5,850 nucleotides of DNA, from the NCBI GenBank assembly GCA_021783935.1, contig JAJXTK010000426.1, positions 1 to 5,850 of the forward strand. The letters are read 5' to 3'. This document shows, in pieces, positions 5,282-5,850 of the stretch. The notes beneath the pieces were generated by a model that ran no database searches, was not told where the DNA came from, and worked only from the letters and a program-made list of their open reading frames with translations. This stretch comes from Myxococcales bacterium (GTDB lineage: Bacteria; Myxococcota_A; Polyangia; Polyangiales; JADJMO01). Position numbers and translations under genes: made by a program. The first letter of the stretch is position 1; each line of letters starts with the position of its first letter.

Positions 5282-5850
5282 GGCGCGCGCGGCCGCTCGC
5301 GGCGCTCGTCGGCGTCGCCCTCGCGACCCTCGGCGGCGACGCCCTCGGCCGCTCCGAGACCGCGGCGCCCAAGCACGGGTGCGCGGTCGAAGGGGTGCGC
5401 GTGTTCCTGCACGATCAGGGGGAGGCCTCGACGGTCGAGATCTCGACCAAGCTCTCGCCCATCGGCGGTGCGCGCGCGACGTGCACGGTCGACTGGTCGC
5501 GCGTGACGCTCGCCTCGCCCGACGGCGTCGCCGCGACCCCCACCGTCGCGATCGTCGAGAGCTTCGTCGACCACGCGCTCACCCCGCCGCTGATGCTCGC
5601 CGACGGGCTCTCGTCCGCGGTGGTGCCGGCGTGGAAGGGGGACGTCGACGAGCGCGGCAAGGTCGTGGCGCTGCGCCTGATCGTCGAAGGCACGGGCGCG
5701 GGGCTTCGCGTCGAGCTGCCGCGCGACGCGCTGCCGGGCGGCACGGCGACCGGGGCGCGCGCCGAGCGACGGGTCAAGGGCGCGCGGCCGGTCAAGGCCC
5801 GCTTCGGCGCGCTCGGCGAGCTCGAGCTCGCGGCCGAGGGGCCGGGCCCC
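5278..5850 (+). CDS. Exported protein of unknown function, N-terminal part
   Basis: The frame is open from ATG 5278 to the right edge (191 codons without a stop). It overlaps dapB by four bases (ATGA), which strongly suggests coupled translation in the same operon. Residues 1-24 look like a signal peptide: RRAR at 2-5, hydrophobic core 6-18 and small residues near 20-24. There is no lipobox cysteine. The exported part has Cys35 and Cys69, which could form a disulfide, and alternating hydrophobic/polar segments such as STVEISTKLS (51-60), TVAIVESFVD and VVALRLIVEG that suggest a beta-rich fold. Nearly every codon ends in G or C, as in the neighbouring genes, supporting this frame against the open frame on the opposite strand. 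I recognise no family. It could act at the cell envelope, but the link to DapB's cell-wall role is only inferred from the operon. Confidence 0.75.
   Translation, partial: MRRARPLAALVGVALATLGGDALGRSETAAPKHGCAVEGVRVFLHDQGEASTVEISTKLSPIGGARATCTVDWSRVTLASPDGVAATPTVAIVESFVDHALTPPLMLADGLSSAVVPAWKGDVDERGKVVALRLIVEGTGAGLRVELPRDALPGGTATGARAERRVKGARPVKARFGALGELELAAEGPGP

Noticed and set aside
5415..5795. 126-codon minus-strand frame near the right edge
   Set aside because: The plus-strand frame from 5278 has GC-rich third positions, a signal peptide and a dapB overlap; the minus-strand translation is low in complexity and unsupported.

Overview
The window is very GC-rich DNA (roughly 70 % by eye) in which real reading frames stand out by codons ending almost always in G or C. 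Gene content, codon use and a secreted lipoprotein of a type I associate with myxobacteria suggest Myxococcota, probably the Polyangiales side. This is inference from style and cannot be proved from the window.

Layout. (1) Positions 1-331, minus strand: the first 110 residues of a zinc-dependent alcohol dehydrogenase resembling 6-hydroxycyclohex-1-ene-1-carbonyl-CoA dehydrogenase (Had); the rest lies beyond the left edge. (2) Positions 332-734: a 403-base gene-free stretch with the dehydrogenase leader, a 10-bp-period direct repeat, the only AT-rich patch of the window, and two hairpins behind the next gene. (3) Positions 735-1688, minus strand: a 317-residue predicted lipoprotein of unknown function with a Ser/acidic linker and a six-lysine tail. 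(4) Positions 1689-1939: a divergent promoter region with a 7-bp inverted repeat. (5) Positions 1940-5850, plus strand: frr (ribosome recycling factor), a PP2C-type Ser/Thr phosphatase, dapA, dapB, and the start of an exported protein of unknown function that runs off the right edge.

The plus-strand genes form a compact cluster: 157 bases between frr and the phosphatase (with a GC-rich hairpin just after frr), 39 bases from phosphatase to dapA, a 1-base overlap dapA/dapB and a 4-base overlap between dapB and the last gene. DapA and DapB catalyse consecutive steps making tetrahydrodipicolinate, the precursor of meso-diaminopimelate and lysine, so the right half supplies cell-wall and lysine precursors. 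The phosphatase next to them might be connected with Ser/Thr kinase signalling, but no kinase is visible here.

Most of the window is ordinary housekeeping sequence; I see no mobile element, CRISPR array, RNA gene or obvious new system. The points worth a second look are a strong Shine-Dalgarno sequence inside dapB placed correctly for a GTC codon that cannot normally start translation, a glycine in place of the fourth structural-zinc cysteine in the dehydrogenase, loss of the known lysine-feedback residues in DapA, and two uncharacterised exported proteins.
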